From assembly GCA_000967895.1 (NCBI GenBank), contig FO203512.1, forward strand, positions 62,001 to 126,000: 64,000 nt of DNA, written 5' to 3'. Source of the stretch: Oleispira antarctica RB-8 (GTDB lineage Bacteria > Pseudomonadota > Gammaproteobacteria > Pseudomonadales > Oceanobacteraceae). Shown here piece by piece: positions 29,319-38,683 of the stretch. Position 1 is the stretch's first letter, and every line of letters starts with the position of its first letter. The translations under genes were made by a program, and so were the position numbers. The notes under the pieces are model-generated. The model saw only the letters and a program-made list of their open reading frames with translations. It did no database searches and was not told the origin of the DNA.

Positions 29319-30566
29319 TTACGCTCGGTAAACTTCGCGTCCAGCACTCAATGTTAACGTCACTTCACCCATTAATATTTCGCCCAACACCGGGTTGTTT
29401 TTTCCTGTCGATGCGATTGAGTCGGCGCTATAGCAAACTTTCGCTTCTTGCTTAACAACTACCAGATTAGCTAATTGCTTTAATTGCAAACCAGCCTTTA
29501 GTCCTAAAATCTTTGCTGGCAAAATCGAGCTAGCATTGATCATTGCGTTTAATTCCAACTCCCTTTTATTCACCAGCGTCAGCATCATGGATAACCAAGT
29601 ATCCAAAATACTCATGCCCGGTTCTGCTGCGGCAAAGGGTGCTTTCTTCGCGGCGATGTCTTGCGCTTGATGGTTTGAACAAATAGCCAGAGTACCATCA
29701 TTAACACCGGCTAATAATGCTTTTCGATCTGCTTCAGTGCGTAATGGAGGCTGCACGTAAAACGTACTATTGAAGCCGTTCACGTCTTCGTCTGTAAACA
29801 TAAGATTAGCAATGGCGACGTCTGCGCTGACGGGCAAGCCTTGTGCTTGTGCATCACGAATCATTGCAACAGAACGGCCACAACTCAGCTGGCTAAAGTG
29901 AGTACGGCAACCTGTAAGTTCAACCAAAAGAAGCTGTTGTGCGAGTGCTGTTGTTTCTGCAACGGCCGCAATACCTGCCAAACCAAGACGATTTGCGGTT
30001 GGCCCTTCATGCATTTTTCCATTGGCACTTAAATCACAATCTTCAGCGGTTAGCATTATGAGCATGTTATGCGTTTTGGCATATTCCATGATGCGGCGTA
30101 ATACTAGAGCATTTTTAATCGGTGCTCGGGCATTAGATAGCGCGATGCAGCCAGCTTGTTTAAGGCTGTGCATGTTGGCTAATTGATCCCCTGCTAGGTT
30201 TTGTGTCAGCGCACCAATCGGCAATAAACGACTGCTATTGGCTTTGGCTGAGGCTTGCTGCAATAAGCTTACGTTTGCGGGAGTATCAATGAGAGGTTTG
30301 CTGTTAGGTTGAGCGCAAAGGTGGGTGATTCCGCCCTTAGCCGCCGCTAACGTTTCGCTGGTCACATTATTAATATTGGCGCTCAGATCGATCAAACCTG
30401 GGATTAACAATGCTTGCTCAGCATCGAATTCTGGATTAGATGAGGTCGACTGTCCTGCAGGCGTAATCGCTGCAATGAGGCCATATTCGATCACAATATC
30501 GCTAAGCTGATTCAGACCTTGGCTTGGATCGAGTACTTGTGCATGGGTTAGCGTTAAAGTACTCAT
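29319..30566 (-). CDS. pyrC': Non-catalytic dihydroorotase-like subunit PyrC'
   Basis: A 415-residue dihydroorotase homologue. The segment that normally carries the metal-binding HxH reads [12 protein letters not shown], without histidines, so the enzyme should be inactive. In Pseudomonas the equivalent PyrC' is required for assembly of the class A aspartate transcarbamoylase dodecamer with PyrB. The rest of the barrel is preserved ([28 protein letters not shown]). Its ATG overlaps the pyrB stop (ATGA), in agreement with a stoichiometric complex. Confidence 0.93.
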   Translation of the reverse strand: MSTLTLTHAQVLDPSQGLNQLSDIVIEYGLIAAITPAGQSTSSNPEFDAEQALLIPGLIDLSANINNVTSETLAAAKGGITHLCAQPNSKPLIDTPANVSLLQQASAKANSSRLLPIGALTQNLAGDQLANMHSLKQAGCIALSNARAPIKNALVLRRIMEYAKTHNMLIMLTAEDCDLSANGKMHEGPTANRLGLAGIAAVAETTALAQQLLLVELTGCRTHFSQLSCGRSVAMIRDAQAQGLPVSADVAIANLMFTDEDVNGFNSTFYVQPPLRTEADRKALLAGVNDGTLAICSNHQAQDIAAKKAPFAAAEPGMSILDTWLSMMLTLVNKRELELNAMINASSILPAKILGLKAGLQLKQLANLVVVKQEAKVCYSADSIASTGKNNPVLGEILMGEVTLTLSAGREVYRA

Positions 30567-31573
30567 GCTGTTATTCCTTTCGCAATTAGCGCTTGCTGTT
30601 CTGCAACTTGTCCGCTCATGGCCATTGCCATGACCGCCATACGTACGGCGATACCGTAACTGACTTGATTTAGAATCACTGATTGCGCGCCATCGGCTAC
30701 TGCAGAGTCAATTTCAACGCCTCGGTTGATCGGGCCAGGGTGCATAACAATTGCATCAGGTTTGGCCAGAGCGAGCTTGGCCTCTGTTAGGCCGTACAAT
30801 TTAAAATACTCTCCTTCACTTGGAAGTAGCGCGTCGGACATGCGTTCTTTTTGCAGTCGTAACATAATGATAACGTCGACATCAGCTAAACCCTGCTCCA
30901 TATCGAAGTAGATATTAGCGCCAAGGTCTTTCATTTCTTTAGGAATCAAAGTCGCTGGGCCAATTACTCGAATTTCTTTAGCGCCTAACGTTTTTAACGC
31001 ATGGATTTGAGAGCGAGCAACACGTGAGTGCAATATATCTCCGACGATCGCGACAGTCTGGCCTTCAATCGCGCCTTTATGGCGACGAATGGTTAGCATA
31101 TCCAGCATGGCTTGGGTTGGATGAGCGTGTCGGCCATCCCCCGCATTAATGATGGCAACCCCCGGAGTGACTTGTTCAGCAATAAAGTGAGCGGCACCGC
31201 TGTCTGCATGGCGTACAACAAACATGTCGCTGTACATCGCTTCAAGATTCCACAAAGTATCCATCAAGGTTTCACCCTTGGAGGTAGCAGAGCTGGCAAT
31301 ATCTAAGTTGAGAATGTCTGCGCTTAAACGCTTTGCTGCGAGTTCGAAAGTTGAACGAGTACGCGTTGAGTTTTCAAAAAACAGATTCACCACGGTTTTA
31401 CCGCGTAGTAGAGGAACCTTCTTAACCGCTCGCTCTTGAGTGCTAATAAAGGAGTCTGCTAGGTCTAAAATTTCAGTTAATAGCGCCTTACTTAGACCTT
31501 CTGTGGTTAAGAAGTGCTTTAGACGGCCGTCAGCGGTGAGCTGTACTTGAGTAGGATCGGAATGGCGGGTCAT
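30563..31573 (-). CDS. pyrB: Aspartate carbamoyltransferase catalytic subunit
   Basis: A 336-residue transcarbamoylase making carbamoyl-aspartate for pyrimidine synthesis. The carbamoyl-phosphate motif is [19 protein letters not shown] near residue 70, the HPTQAMLD motif is near residue 145, and the aspartate loop is [14 protein letters not shown] near residue 240. About 15 extra N-terminal residues compared with E. coli are usual for the Pseudomonas class A type, which works with PyrC'. It lies 51 bp after pyrR. Confidence 0.97.
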   Translation of the reverse strand: MTRHSDPTQVQLTADGRLKHFLTTEGLSKALLTEILDLADSFISTQERAVKKVPLLRGKTVVNLFFENSTRTRSTFELAAKRLSADILNLDIASSATSKGETLMDTLWNLEAMYSDMFVVRHADSGAAHFIAEQVTPGVAIINAGDGRHAHPTQAMLDMLTIRRHKGAIEGQTVAIVGDILHSRVARSQIHALKTLGAKEIRVIGPATLIPKEMKDLGANIYFDMEQGLADVDVIIMLRLQKERMSDALLPSEGEYFKLYGLTEAKLALAKPDAIVMHPGPINRGVEIDSAVADGAQSVILNQVSYGIAVRMAVMAMAMSGQVAEQQALIAKGITA

Positions 31574-31624
31574 AATTAATAACTCATAAGTTCTAAAGCT
31601 TCAGTTGAAGCGAAATGACAACGG

Positions 31625-32131
31625 TTAACCAAGGGTTAATGCTAATGGGTTAGGACCCGATAATTTGATTTTTTGACCGGCTTTCAGTTCAAGTGTTGCA
31701 CCGACTAAATCTGCTTGAATTGGCAGCTGGCGTTGGCCTATATCCAGTAAGCATACAAGGTGAATTCTTGTTGGGCGGCCATAGTCGAAAATCTCGTTCA
31801 TGGCGGCTCTAATCGTACGGCCACTCATTAATACGTCATCAACTAAAATGATGTCACGATCTTCGATGGAATCGGGTAGTTCTGAGCCTTTTGCTTGTAA
31901 GCTTAATCCTCGTTCGTCAAAGTCATCGCGGTAAAAACTGATGTCTAAAATACCCAGTTCAGGTAAGTTTAAAGCGGCCTGTAAACGCTGTGCTAGCCAA
32001 GCTCCGCCAGTACGGATGCCGATGATTAGCGGCTGTTGTAAGTTCTTTTCAACGATGAATTGTTTAACATCAAGAACCAGTTGCTGATACAAGACTTCTG
32101 GATCCGGTAGTTCGGAGACTGACGTGATCAT
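31625..32131 (-). CDS. pyrR: PyrR, pyrimidine regulatory protein / uracil phosphoribosyltransferase-like
   Basis: A 168-residue phosphoribosyltransferase-fold protein. The PRPP-binding loop is DIILVDDVLMSGRTIRAA near residue 95. In Gram-positive bacteria PyrR attenuates pyr operons by binding mRNA. In gammaproteobacteria it precedes pyrB and its regulatory role is less established. No classical PyrR-binding anti-antiterminator was recognised in the 51 bp before pyrB. It starts 12 bp after ruvX. Confidence 0.94.
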   Translation of the reverse strand: MITSVSELPDPEVLYQQLVLDVKQFIVEKNLQQPLIIGIRTGGAWLAQRLQAALNLPELGILDISFYRDDFDERGLSLQAKGSELPDSIEDRDIILVDDVLMSGRTIRAAMNEIFDYGRPTRIHLVCLLDIGQRQLPIQADLVGATLELKAGQKIKLSGPNPLALTLG

Positions 32132-32143
32132 GTTGCTAAATCC

Positions 32144-32584
32144 TTATTCGCTTTGCTCAGATTGATACTGAGTCAGAAAGCTTTCTAAAATGAGTTGTGC
32201 TGCGATGCCATCCACCGAGTTTTCGCCGAAATTACGATTTCCACCCATTTCGATGACGATGCCCTTTGCTTCATAGCTGGTGAGTCGTTCGTCGTGAGTA
32301 AAGGAAGGGCGATGAAAACGGCCTTCTAGGCGATTAGCAAATTTATTGGCGCGACGACTGAGATCGCTGGGTGTGCCATCCATATTTAATGGCAATCCAG
32401 TTAGAAAGGCCTGTGGCTTCCACTCTTCAATAATCTTGCCGAGCTGTTCCCAGTTGGGAATACCATCGCGGGCTTTAATTGGTTCAATTGGAGTGGCCTT
32501 GCCTGTTATGCGCTGGCCAACGGCGATGCCAATGCGCTGGGTGCCAAAATCAAAGGCCATCCAGTGGTCGTAAACTTGTGCCAT
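32144..32584 (-). CDS. ruvX: Putative pre-16S rRNA nuclease YqgF (RuvX)
   Basis: A 146-residue RNase-H-fold protein. The first catalytic aspartate is in HWMAFDFGTQRIGIAVG, the central VGLPLNMDGTPS equivalent reads FLTGLPLNMDGTPSDLS, and the late acidic pair lies in DERLTSYEAKG and NSVDGIAAQLILE. It is involved in 16S rRNA 5' maturation and essential in E. coli. Its start codon overlaps the algH stop by one base (TAATG). Confidence 0.96.
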   Translation of the reverse strand: MAQVYDHWMAFDFGTQRIGIAVGQRITGKATPIEPIKARDGIPNWEQLGKIIEEWKPQAFLTGLPLNMDGTPSDLSRRANKFANRLEGRFHRPSFTHDERLTSYEAKGIVIEMGGNRNFGENSVDGIAAQLILESFLTQYQSEQSE

Positions 32585-33150
32585 TATGCGTGCCCTGCTT
32601 CTGAACTGAGGAATCCTTCATCGATGCCAAGTAGTTTAAGTGCCGCTTGGTACATTTCATCTTCGGGGGTATTAAAAATGATATCAGCATTGGCTGCGAC
32701 GGTTATCCAAGAGTTATTTAGTAGCTCTTGCTCTAGCTGACCTGCTTCCCAGCCAGCGTAGCCCAAAGCGACTTTATAGTGTTTAGGACCCGCACCTTGC
32801 GCTAAGGAGGTTAGAATGTCTTTTGAAGTACTGACGTGAATATCGTCAGTAATCGACAGTGTTGAGCGCCAGTCCCCTTTCTCTAAGTGAAGAATAAAGC
32901 CATGGTCTTGATGAACAGGCCCACCTAGTAGTACGGGGTGGTCATGGCCATGAGCGCCATCAATCTCCAGTTGATCTAACACTTCGTGAAGACTGAGGTC
33001 AGTAGAGTGGTTCAATACGATACCCATAGCACCGTTGTCATCATGGCTGCATATATAGGTGATGCTGTGTTCAAAAGAAGAATCTTTGAGGGTTGGCATA
33101 GCAATTAAAAAATGATCTTTTAAACTGCTGAATGCTGGAGTTTCGGCCAT
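32584..33150 (-). CDS. algH: YqgE/AlgH family protein
   Basis: A 188-residue protein of the UPF0301 family: FLIAMPTLKDSSFEHSITYI, GAMGIVLNH, and the VLLGGPVHQDHGFILH segment. AlgH was named for an effect on alginate in Pseudomonas; the molecular function is unknown. It is coupled to ruvX and to the TonB-like gene by one-base TAATG overlaps on both sides, so all three are translated as a unit. Confidence 0.95.
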   Translation of the reverse strand: MAETPAFSSLKDHFLIAMPTLKDSSFEHSITYICSHDDNGAMGIVLNHSTDLSLHEVLDQLEIDGAHGHDHPVLLGGPVHQDHGFILHLEKGDWRSTLSITDDIHVSTSKDILTSLAQGAGPKHYKVALGYAGWEAGQLEQELLNNSWITVAANADIIFNTPEDEMYQAALKLLGIDEGFLSSEAGHA

Positions 33151-34031
33151 TAGTTTACGCCCGTCATATAGCGGTTGCCTTTAAATTTCCAGGTGCGGAT
33201 GATTTCGAGTAAATCTACGTCTTGTTTCATTTCTTCTGTGAAGGGGGCAAAAGGCGCGGAGCGACGAACGATGCGTATGGCAGCATCATCAAGCACTTTT
33301 TTTCCAGAAGACTCTAATACTCGGAGGTTGTTTATAGTGCCGTCAGGATTTATAGAAACTAGTAAGCGCAAAGAGCAATCATTAAAACAACCTTCAGCTT
33401 CACGCGGATAGTTGATGCGGCCCATGTTTTCAATTTTACGACGCCAGCTATCAACGTAATACGCATCATTAGCCTTCATTGTTGAAGCTGCGGTAAGACG
33501 TTGAATGCGGGGAGTCTTCGCATAAATTTGTCTCTGGCTATCCAGTTTTGCTTCTAGACTAGCAATTTCCAGGCTGCGCTCAAGTAAGGACTTTCGAGGT
33601 CCTTCTGGGGTGTCATTGGGTTCGGCCGCTTCTTGTTTTGGTGTGATTTGAGCTTGAAATCGGCTTGTACTGGTTGTTGATATTAAAGCTGATTGTTTAG
33701 GCTTTACTTTGGGTGCACTGGCTTGCTGTTCTAACGGCGAGGTCTGCTTAATGCTGTTCGCTGCGAAATTTGCGTCAACATCGGTCGTGATCATTTTGGC
33801 TTCATCTAAGGTGCCGCTACCTTGCTGATTCTCTTGCGCAAGAAAATCGGCTTTTTCGGGTGCCTGCTCACTTTTATAATTAGCCAGTGTCACTTCTAGT
33901 GTATGCGAGGCTGGGTTTTTATCAGTAGCGGTAAAGCTAATACCCAGTATGAGGGCCGCATGCAACAAGGCCGCCAAAAAACCTGTAAAGGTTAAGCGGT
34001 CAGCGCTGGTAACTGTAGCAGAGCTACTCAT
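33150..34031 (-). CDS. TonB-like energy transducer
   Basis: A 293-residue protein with a short cytoplasmic N-terminus, one membrane anchor (TGFLAALLHAALILGISF, residues about 17-34), a long Q-, A-, K- and S-rich periplasmic linker, and a C-terminal TonB domain. The domain is recognisable by DSWRRKIENMGRINYPREAE and LRVLESSGKKVLDDAAIRIVRRSAPFAPF. TonB proteins pass proton-motive energy from ExbBD to outer-membrane receptors; no exbBD is adjacent. I chose the ATG at 34031, spaced after GAGA, over the GTG at 34043. The position next to algH and gshB equals P. aeruginosa PA0406. Confidence 0.9.
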   Translation of the reverse strand: MSSSATVTSADRLTFTGFLAALLHAALILGISFTATDKNPASHTLEVTLANYKSEQAPEKADFLAQENQQGSGTLDEAKMITTDVDANFAANSIKQTSPLEQQASAPKVKPKQSALISTTSTSRFQAQITPKQEAAEPNDTPEGPRKSLLERSLEIASLEAKLDSQRQIYAKTPRIQRLTAASTMKANDAYYVDSWRRKIENMGRINYPREAEGCFNDCSLRLLVSINPDGTINNLRVLESSGKKVLDDAAIRIVRRSAPFAPFTEEMKQDVDLLEIIRTWKFKGNRYMTGVN

Positions 34032-34072
34032 GGGCGATCTCACATTGGTTATTTAATAAAAGTAGGCCTAGT

Positions 34073-35023
34073 TTAACAGCGCACTTTCTGTAGTAAACAG
34101 GTGATTAACTGGTCTGCGACATCAATACCAGAATCGCGACTGATTTCACGCACACAAGTAGGGCTGGTGACGTTAATTTCAGTGACATAATCACCAATTA
34201 CATCCAGGCCGACAAAATATAAGCCCTTCTCTTTTAAGATGGGTCCAATTTTATCGGCAATGGCTTTTTCTTTAGCGGATAGTGGCATGGTAATGCCAGA
34301 ACCGCCAGCCGCTAAATTGCCACGGGTTTCACCATCGGCAGGGATGCGCGCCAAAGTAAACGGTACGGCTTCCCCATCAATGATTAGGATGCGTTTATCG
34401 CCTTGAGTGATTTCAGGAATAAAGCGCTGTGCCATGATCTGTTGCTGGCCGTGGTTGGTTAGGGTTTCAATAATAACGCTAACATTCGGATCGTCTTTCT
34501 TTAAGCGAAATATTGAAGAGCCACCCATGCCGTCTAAAGGTTTAAAGATGACATCGCCGTGCTCTGAATGGAATGCTTTTAATAAGTCTGGACGACGAGT
34601 AACGGTTGTCGGGCTCATTAATTCAGCGAACTCGGTAGCAAAAACTTTTTCATTACAATCACGCAGGCTTTGTGGCTTGTTGGCAATAACCACGCCTTGC
34701 TGCTCAGCACGCTCTAAAATATAGGTGCTGTAAATGAACTCGCTATCAAATGGTGGATCTTTACGCATTAGAATCAGTTGCAGGTCACTCAAAGGACGAT
34801 CAATAGCGGCCTCTTTCTCAAACCACTTGTCTGGGTTCATAGCAACTGTAATAGGCGCCATTCTGCCGTATGCCACACCGTTTTGTATGGAGAGGTCTTG
34901 TTGTTCCATATAAAATAATTCACAACCATGCTGCTGAGCGGCAAACATCAAGGCGAGGGAGGTATCTTTGTGAAAAGAGATTTGTTCAATGGGATCCATA
35001 ACGATGCCAACTTTGATATTCAT
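34073..35023 (-). CDS. gshB: Glutathione synthetase
   Basis: A 316-residue ATP-grasp enzyme joining gamma-glutamylcysteine and glycine. It starts MNIKVGIVMDPIEQISFHKD, followed by LILMRKDPPFDSEFIYSTYI, the ATP-binding VIFKPLDGMGGSSIFRL stretch near residue 150, and GLDVIGDYVTEINVTSPT near the C-terminus. The frame extends 13 residues upstream, but the ATG at 35023 matches the family start and has AGGAG upstream. It is divergent from the pil-chp operon, as in Pseudomonas. Confidence 0.97.
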   Translation of the reverse strand: MNIKVGIVMDPIEQISFHKDTSLALMFAAQQHGCELFYMEQQDLSIQNGVAYGRMAPITVAMNPDKWFEKEAAIDRPLSDLQLILMRKDPPFDSEFIYSTYILERAEQQGVVIANKPQSLRDCNEKVFATEFAELMSPTTVTRRPDLLKAFHSEHGDVIFKPLDGMGGSSIFRLKKDDPNVSVIIETLTNHGQQQIMAQRFIPEITQGDKRILIIDGEAVPFTLARIPADGETRGNLAAGGSGITMPLSAKEKAIADKIGPILKEKGLYFVGLDVIGDYVTEINVTSPTCVREISRDSGIDVADQLITCLLQKVRC

Positions 35024-35243
35024 GACTGCTCCTAAAAACGAAAACGAATGTATTGAGGGCATTTTACCCTAACTATTAAGACTTGCAGTGGAATAAATTG
35101 TTCCGACCAGTTCTGATTTTTAAATAGATAGCGTTGTTAAGGTCTACAATTCTATGTTACAAAGGTTCTAATCAGCGTCCCTCGGATATCGAGACCGCTA
35201 TCTCTAACAAAAATATTAATTTAGATGGTTGAAGGCTCTTAAT

Positions 35244-35624
35244 ATGGACGATAACTTCGATAACCTGAAAGTTATGGTTATTGACGATAGTAAAACTATT
35301 CGTCGAACCGCCGAAACCCTATTAAAAAAGGTCGGTTGTGAAGTAATAACGGCAACTGATGGCTTTGATGCGTTAGCAAAAATCGCAGATACTCACCCAA
35401 ATATTATCTTTGTCGACATTATGATGCCGCGCTTAGATGGTTATCAGACGTGCGCGTTAATTAAAAACAATTCTAAATTTAAAGATACGCCAGTTATTAT
35501 GCTTTCGAGTAAAGATGGTCTTTTTGATAAGGCTAAGGGACGTATTGTTGGTTCTGACCAATATTTAACCAAGCCGTTTAGTAAAGATGAGTTGCTCGGT
35601 GCAATTCGAAATTTTGTTAAATAG
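35244..35624 (+). CDS. pilG: Twitching motility response regulator PilG
   Basis: A 126-residue single receiver domain. Acidic pair DD in VMVIDDSKTIRR, phosphoacceptor Asp in NIIFVDIMMPRLDG, and lysine in DQYLTKPFSKDE. The sequence is nearly the same as Pseudomonas PilG along its length. PilG is phosphorylated by ChpA and promotes pilus extension and surface signalling. A TTG at 35229 would add five residues; the ATG at 35244 with GAAGG upstream is preferred. It opens the pil-chp operon, 220 bp from divergent gshB. Confidence 0.97.
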   Translation: MDDNFDNLKVMVIDDSKTIRRTAETLLKKVGCEVITATDGFDALAKIADTHPNIIFVDIMMPRLDGYQTCALIKNNSKFKDTPVIMLSSKDGLFDKAKGRIVGSDQYLTKPFSKDELLGAIRNFVK

Positions 35625-35662
35625 CTTGTCGATAGCATTATAAAATTAGAGGTGATTTGAGA

Positions 35663-36028
35663 ATGGCTCGCGTACTTGTAGTTGACGATTCTCCAACGGA
35701 AACGCATTCGTTTAAAACTATGTTGGAACAACATGGTCATGAAGTCTTAACGGCTGAAAACGGTGCGGACGGTGTAGCGCTTGCTCGCCAAGAAAAACCT
35801 GATGTAGTCTTAATGGACATTGTTATGCCGGGTCTTAATGGTTTTCAGGCCACGCGCCAGTTGACTAAAGATCCAAGCACTCAGCATATTCCTGTGATTA
35901 TTGTGACGACGAAGGATCAGGAAACTGATCGTGTCTGGGGAAAGCGACAAGGTGCCCGTGGCTATCTTGTTAAACCTGTCCCAGCAGCTCGTTTAATGGA
36001 AGAAATTGAAATGGTAATGGCTGGTTAA
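35663..36028 (+). CDS. pilH: Twitching motility response regulator PilH
   Basis: A 121-residue receiver domain: MARVLVVDDSPTETHSFKTM, phosphoacceptor in DVVLMDIVMPGLNGFQ, and the conserved lysine in GYLVKPVPAARL. In Pseudomonas, PilH counteracts or drains phosphate from the PilG branch. The ATG at 35663 is preferred over the TTG two codons upstream. It lies 38 bp after pilG and one base before pilI. Confidence 0.97.
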   Translation: MARVLVVDDSPTETHSFKTMLEQHGHEVLTAENGADGVALARQEKPDVVLMDIVMPGLNGFQATRQLTKDPSTQHIPVIIVTTKDQETDRVWGKRQGARGYLVKPVPAARLMEEIEMVMAG

Positions 36029-36029
36029 T

Positions 36030-36554
36030 ATGTCACCTTTTGCCCTGTTAGTAGAAATTGCACAAAAAAGCCGAGATAACGCTAGTGAACTGCCGCAGAA
36101 GACTGAGGCGGTAACGTATTGGCGTGGCATCGGGTTTATGCTGGCAGGACAGAGATTTGTGGCGCCAATGGGTGAGGTTGGGGAAATACTTCAGACTCCT
36201 CGAGTAACTAAGGTACCTGGTGTGAGAAACTGGATGTTGGGCGTTTCCAATATTCGGGGGCGTTTAGTGCCTATTTTAGATTTGGCCGGTTTATTAGACG
36301 TGCCTTCCAAAGCTAATTGGAAAACACGACGAGTATTAGTTATTGGAGAGGGTCAGCAGCAGCATGGACTATTAGTCGATGCGGTTCTCGGTATGCAGCA
36401 GTTTCCTTCTCACTTAGTAAGTAACCAAATGAATGTTGAAGCTAATTATGCGCCTTATGTGCGTGGTGGCTTTGAGCGTGATGGGTCTAATTGGCCCATT
36501 TTTAGTTTTACAGACCTGGTACAAGCAGATGAATTTCTGCAAGTGGCCGTTTAA
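36030..36554 (+). CDS. pilI: CheW-like adaptor PilI
   Basis: A 174-residue CheW-domain protein linking the PilJ receptor to the ChpA kinase. The typical features are GIGFMLAGQRFVAPMGEVGEIL, VPGVRNWMLGVSNIRGRLVPI and LVDAVLGMQQF. It has about 30 residues before the CheW domain. It follows pilH directly; an inverted-repeat region separates it from pilJ. Confidence 0.95.
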   Translation: MSPFALLVEIAQKSRDNASELPQKTEAVTYWRGIGFMLAGQRFVAPMGEVGEILQTPRVTKVPGVRNWMLGVSNIRGRLVPILDLAGLLDVPSKANWKTRRVLVIGEGQQQHGLLVDAVLGMQQFPSHLVSNQMNVEANYAPYVRGGFERDGSNWPIFSFTDLVQADEFLQVAV

Positions 36555-36561
36555 TAAAATA

Positions 36562-36613
36562 GTTTGTTGCGATTCAGTTCATGGATTGCGCTGAATTCTT
36601 AATAATAACAAAC
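36562..36613 (+). other. Nested inverted repeats between pilI and pilJ
   Basis: An outer pair gtttgtt (36562-36568) and aacaaac (36607-36613) encloses an inner pair attcag (36572-36577) and ctgaat (36591-36596). The folded region ends before the GGAGATAG ribosome site of pilJ. It could be an mRNA-processing or stabilising hairpin in the operon; no T-run follows, so termination is unlikely. Confidence 0.4.
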
Positions 36614-36639
36614 GTGCAAATGAGTACGGAGATAGCAGA

Positions 36640-38676
36640 ATGAGTAAAGAAACGGGAAGCGTTTGGTCCACAGTATTTGGAAACCCACGAGCAGGTTTCT
36701 TTACCGTGATGCTGATTGTTTCAATCCTAGCGTTCTTGGGTGTGACAATATTTGTTAATACACAGGCAAACCAAGATAAAGAATACATTAGCCATTCGGG
36801 TGAACTTCGAGTTCTTTCGCAGGAGCTAGCAAAGAACGCCGTGGAGGCTGCTGGTGGTAAAGCTGAAGCTTTCTCACTATTACGTAATGCTCGTGATAAC
36901 TTCCAGGTTCGTTGGGGGTATTTGAACCAGGGTAATGCGGAAACGGGTTTGCCGCCTGCTGAAATTGCGACCATGACCAATGTACAGGGCATTTGGAACA
37001 AAGTTTCTAATAACGCCGATCAAATTGTACAAGCTCAAAATATTATTCTTTCGTTGCACGAAGTTGCTGCAACCTTAGCCGAAACGATTCCTCAGCTTCA
37101 AGTCGAATACGATGAAATTGTAGAAATTTTACTGGATAGTGGTGCACCTGCTGATCAGGTTGCTGTTGCTCAGCGTCAGTCTTGGTTAGCAGAGCGTATT
37201 GTACGCTCGGTTAACAAAGTATTGGGCGGTGGTGAAGATGCGGTAATGGCTGCTGATGCTTTCGGTCGAGATGCTTCTCTCTTTGGTCGCGTATTGAACG
37301 GTATGATCGAAGGCAACGTTGCGATGAATCTGAGTCAGGTTGCTGATGAAGAAGCTATCTTTGCCTTGGCAGAAATCGCTGAATTATTCGAATTCGTATC
37401 GGGCTCGGTTGATGAAATCCTTGAAACCTCCCCTGAACTATTCCAAGTACGTGAAGCATCGGATGCTATTTTCGCCGATTCTCAATTATTGCTGAATGAA
37501 ACGTCTTCTTTAACCAATGCTTTCCAAACGAATACAGAAGGTCTTGGCCTTTTACAGCTTATCGCTTATTTATCAGCATTGATGGCTGTAGTGGGTATGG
37601 TTGGTTTAGGTGTTGTTTCTTATCAAGATACACGTAAAGATTTATCTGAAACTGCTGATCAAAACGAACAAAACCAGATCGCAATTTTACGTCTTCTAGA
37701 TGAAATTGCCGATCTAGCCGATGGTGACTTAACCACACAGGCAACGGTAACCGAAGACTTTACCGGTGCGATTGCTGACTCCATCAACTACGCAATCGAT
37801 CAGATGCGCTCGTTGGTATCGGCGATTAACGAAACAGCGGTACAGGTATCTTCCGCTGCTCAAGAAACGCAAGCAACAGCGATGCATCTTGCGGAAGCAT
37901 CTGAGCACCAAGCACAAGAAATTGCTGGAGCTTCTGCGGCTATTAACGAAATGGCCGTGTCTATTGACCAAGTATCGGCAAACGCCTCTGAATCATCTGC
38001 GGTAGCAGAGCGATCGGTTGCGATCGCCAATAAAGGTGCTGAGGTTGTACAGGCAACGATTCACGGCATGGATAACATTCGTGAACAGATTCAAGAAACG
38101 TCTAAGCGTATTAAACGTTTGGGTGAATCTTCGCAGGAAATTGGGGATATCGTATCCTTGATTACCGATATTGCTGACCAAACAAACATTCTATCGTTGA
38201 ACGCTGCAATTCAGGCATCTATGGCCGGTGACGCAGGTCGAGGCTTCGCGGTTGTTGCCGATGAAGTACAGAGACTAGCAGAGCGTTCTGCCGCAGCAAC
38301 CAAGCAGATTGAAGCACTGGTTAAAACGATTCAGAACGATACCAACGAAGCGGTTATCTCGATGGAAACCACAACGTCGGAAGTAGTACGAGGCGCACGC
38401 CTTGCACAAGATGCTGGTGTTGCACTGGAAGAAATTGAGACGGTATCGAAAAACTTGGCTGACTTGATTCAGAATATTTCCAACGCGGCTCGTCAGCAGG
38501 CATCTTCTGCAGGTCATATTTCGAATACGATGAACGTTATTCAAGAAATTACTTCGCAAACGTCTGCAGGTACTACTGCGACGGCTAAGTCGATTGGTAA
38601 CCTTGCCGACATGGCTAACAAGTTACGTGAATCGGTTGCTGGCTTTAAGCTTCCTGAGAGCGAGCAAACTCTGTAG
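36640..38676 (+). CDS. pilJ: Methyl-accepting chemotaxis receptor PilJ
   Basis: A 678-residue transducer. The first membrane segment is at residues 20-42 (TVMLIVSILAFLGVTIFV). Two periplasmic PilJ-type helical modules follow, the first starting ISHSGELRVLSQELAKNA. A second membrane segment lies near 305-328, then a HAMP-like stretch (ILRLLDEIADLADGDLT) and the cytoplasmic signalling coiled coil. The tip sequence is NILSLNAAIQASMAGDAGRG. It has no C-terminal receptor-tethering pentapeptide. PilJ senses pili or surface contact and controls ChpA. Confidence 0.97.
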   Translation: MSKETGSVWSTVFGNPRAGFFTVMLIVSILAFLGVTIFVNTQANQDKEYISHSGELRVLSQELAKNAVEAAGGKAEAFSLLRNARDNFQVRWGYLNQGNAETGLPPAEIATMTNVQGIWNKVSNNADQIVQAQNIILSLHEVAATLAETIPQLQVEYDEIVEILLDSGAPADQVAVAQRQSWLAERIVRSVNKVLGGGEDAVMAADAFGRDASLFGRVLNGMIEGNVAMNLSQVADEEAIFALAEIAELFEFVSGSVDEILETSPELFQVREASDAIFADSQLLLNETSSLTNAFQTNTEGLGLLQLIAYLSALMAVVGMVGLGVVSYQDTRKDLSETADQNEQNQIAILRLLDEIADLADGDLTTQATVTEDFTGAIADSINYAIDQMRSLVSAINETAVQVSSAAQETQATAMHLAEASEHQAQEIAGASAAINEMAVSIDQVSANASESSAVAERSVAIANKGAEVVQATIHGMDNIREQIQETSKRIKRLGESSQEIGDIVSLITDIADQTNILSLNAAIQASMAGDAGRGFAVVADEVQRLAERSAAATKQIEALVKTIQNDTNEAVISMETTTSEVVRGARLAQDAGVALEEIETVSKNLADLIQNISNAARQQASSAGHISNTMNVIQEITSQTSAGTTATAKSIGNLADMANKLRESVAGFKLPESEQTL

Positions 38677-38683
38677 GTTTAAG

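Noticed and set aside
36579-37001. Minus-strand open frame of 140 codons
   Set aside because: Opposite strand of the pilJ start region; pilJ is certain and the reverse translation shows no family features.
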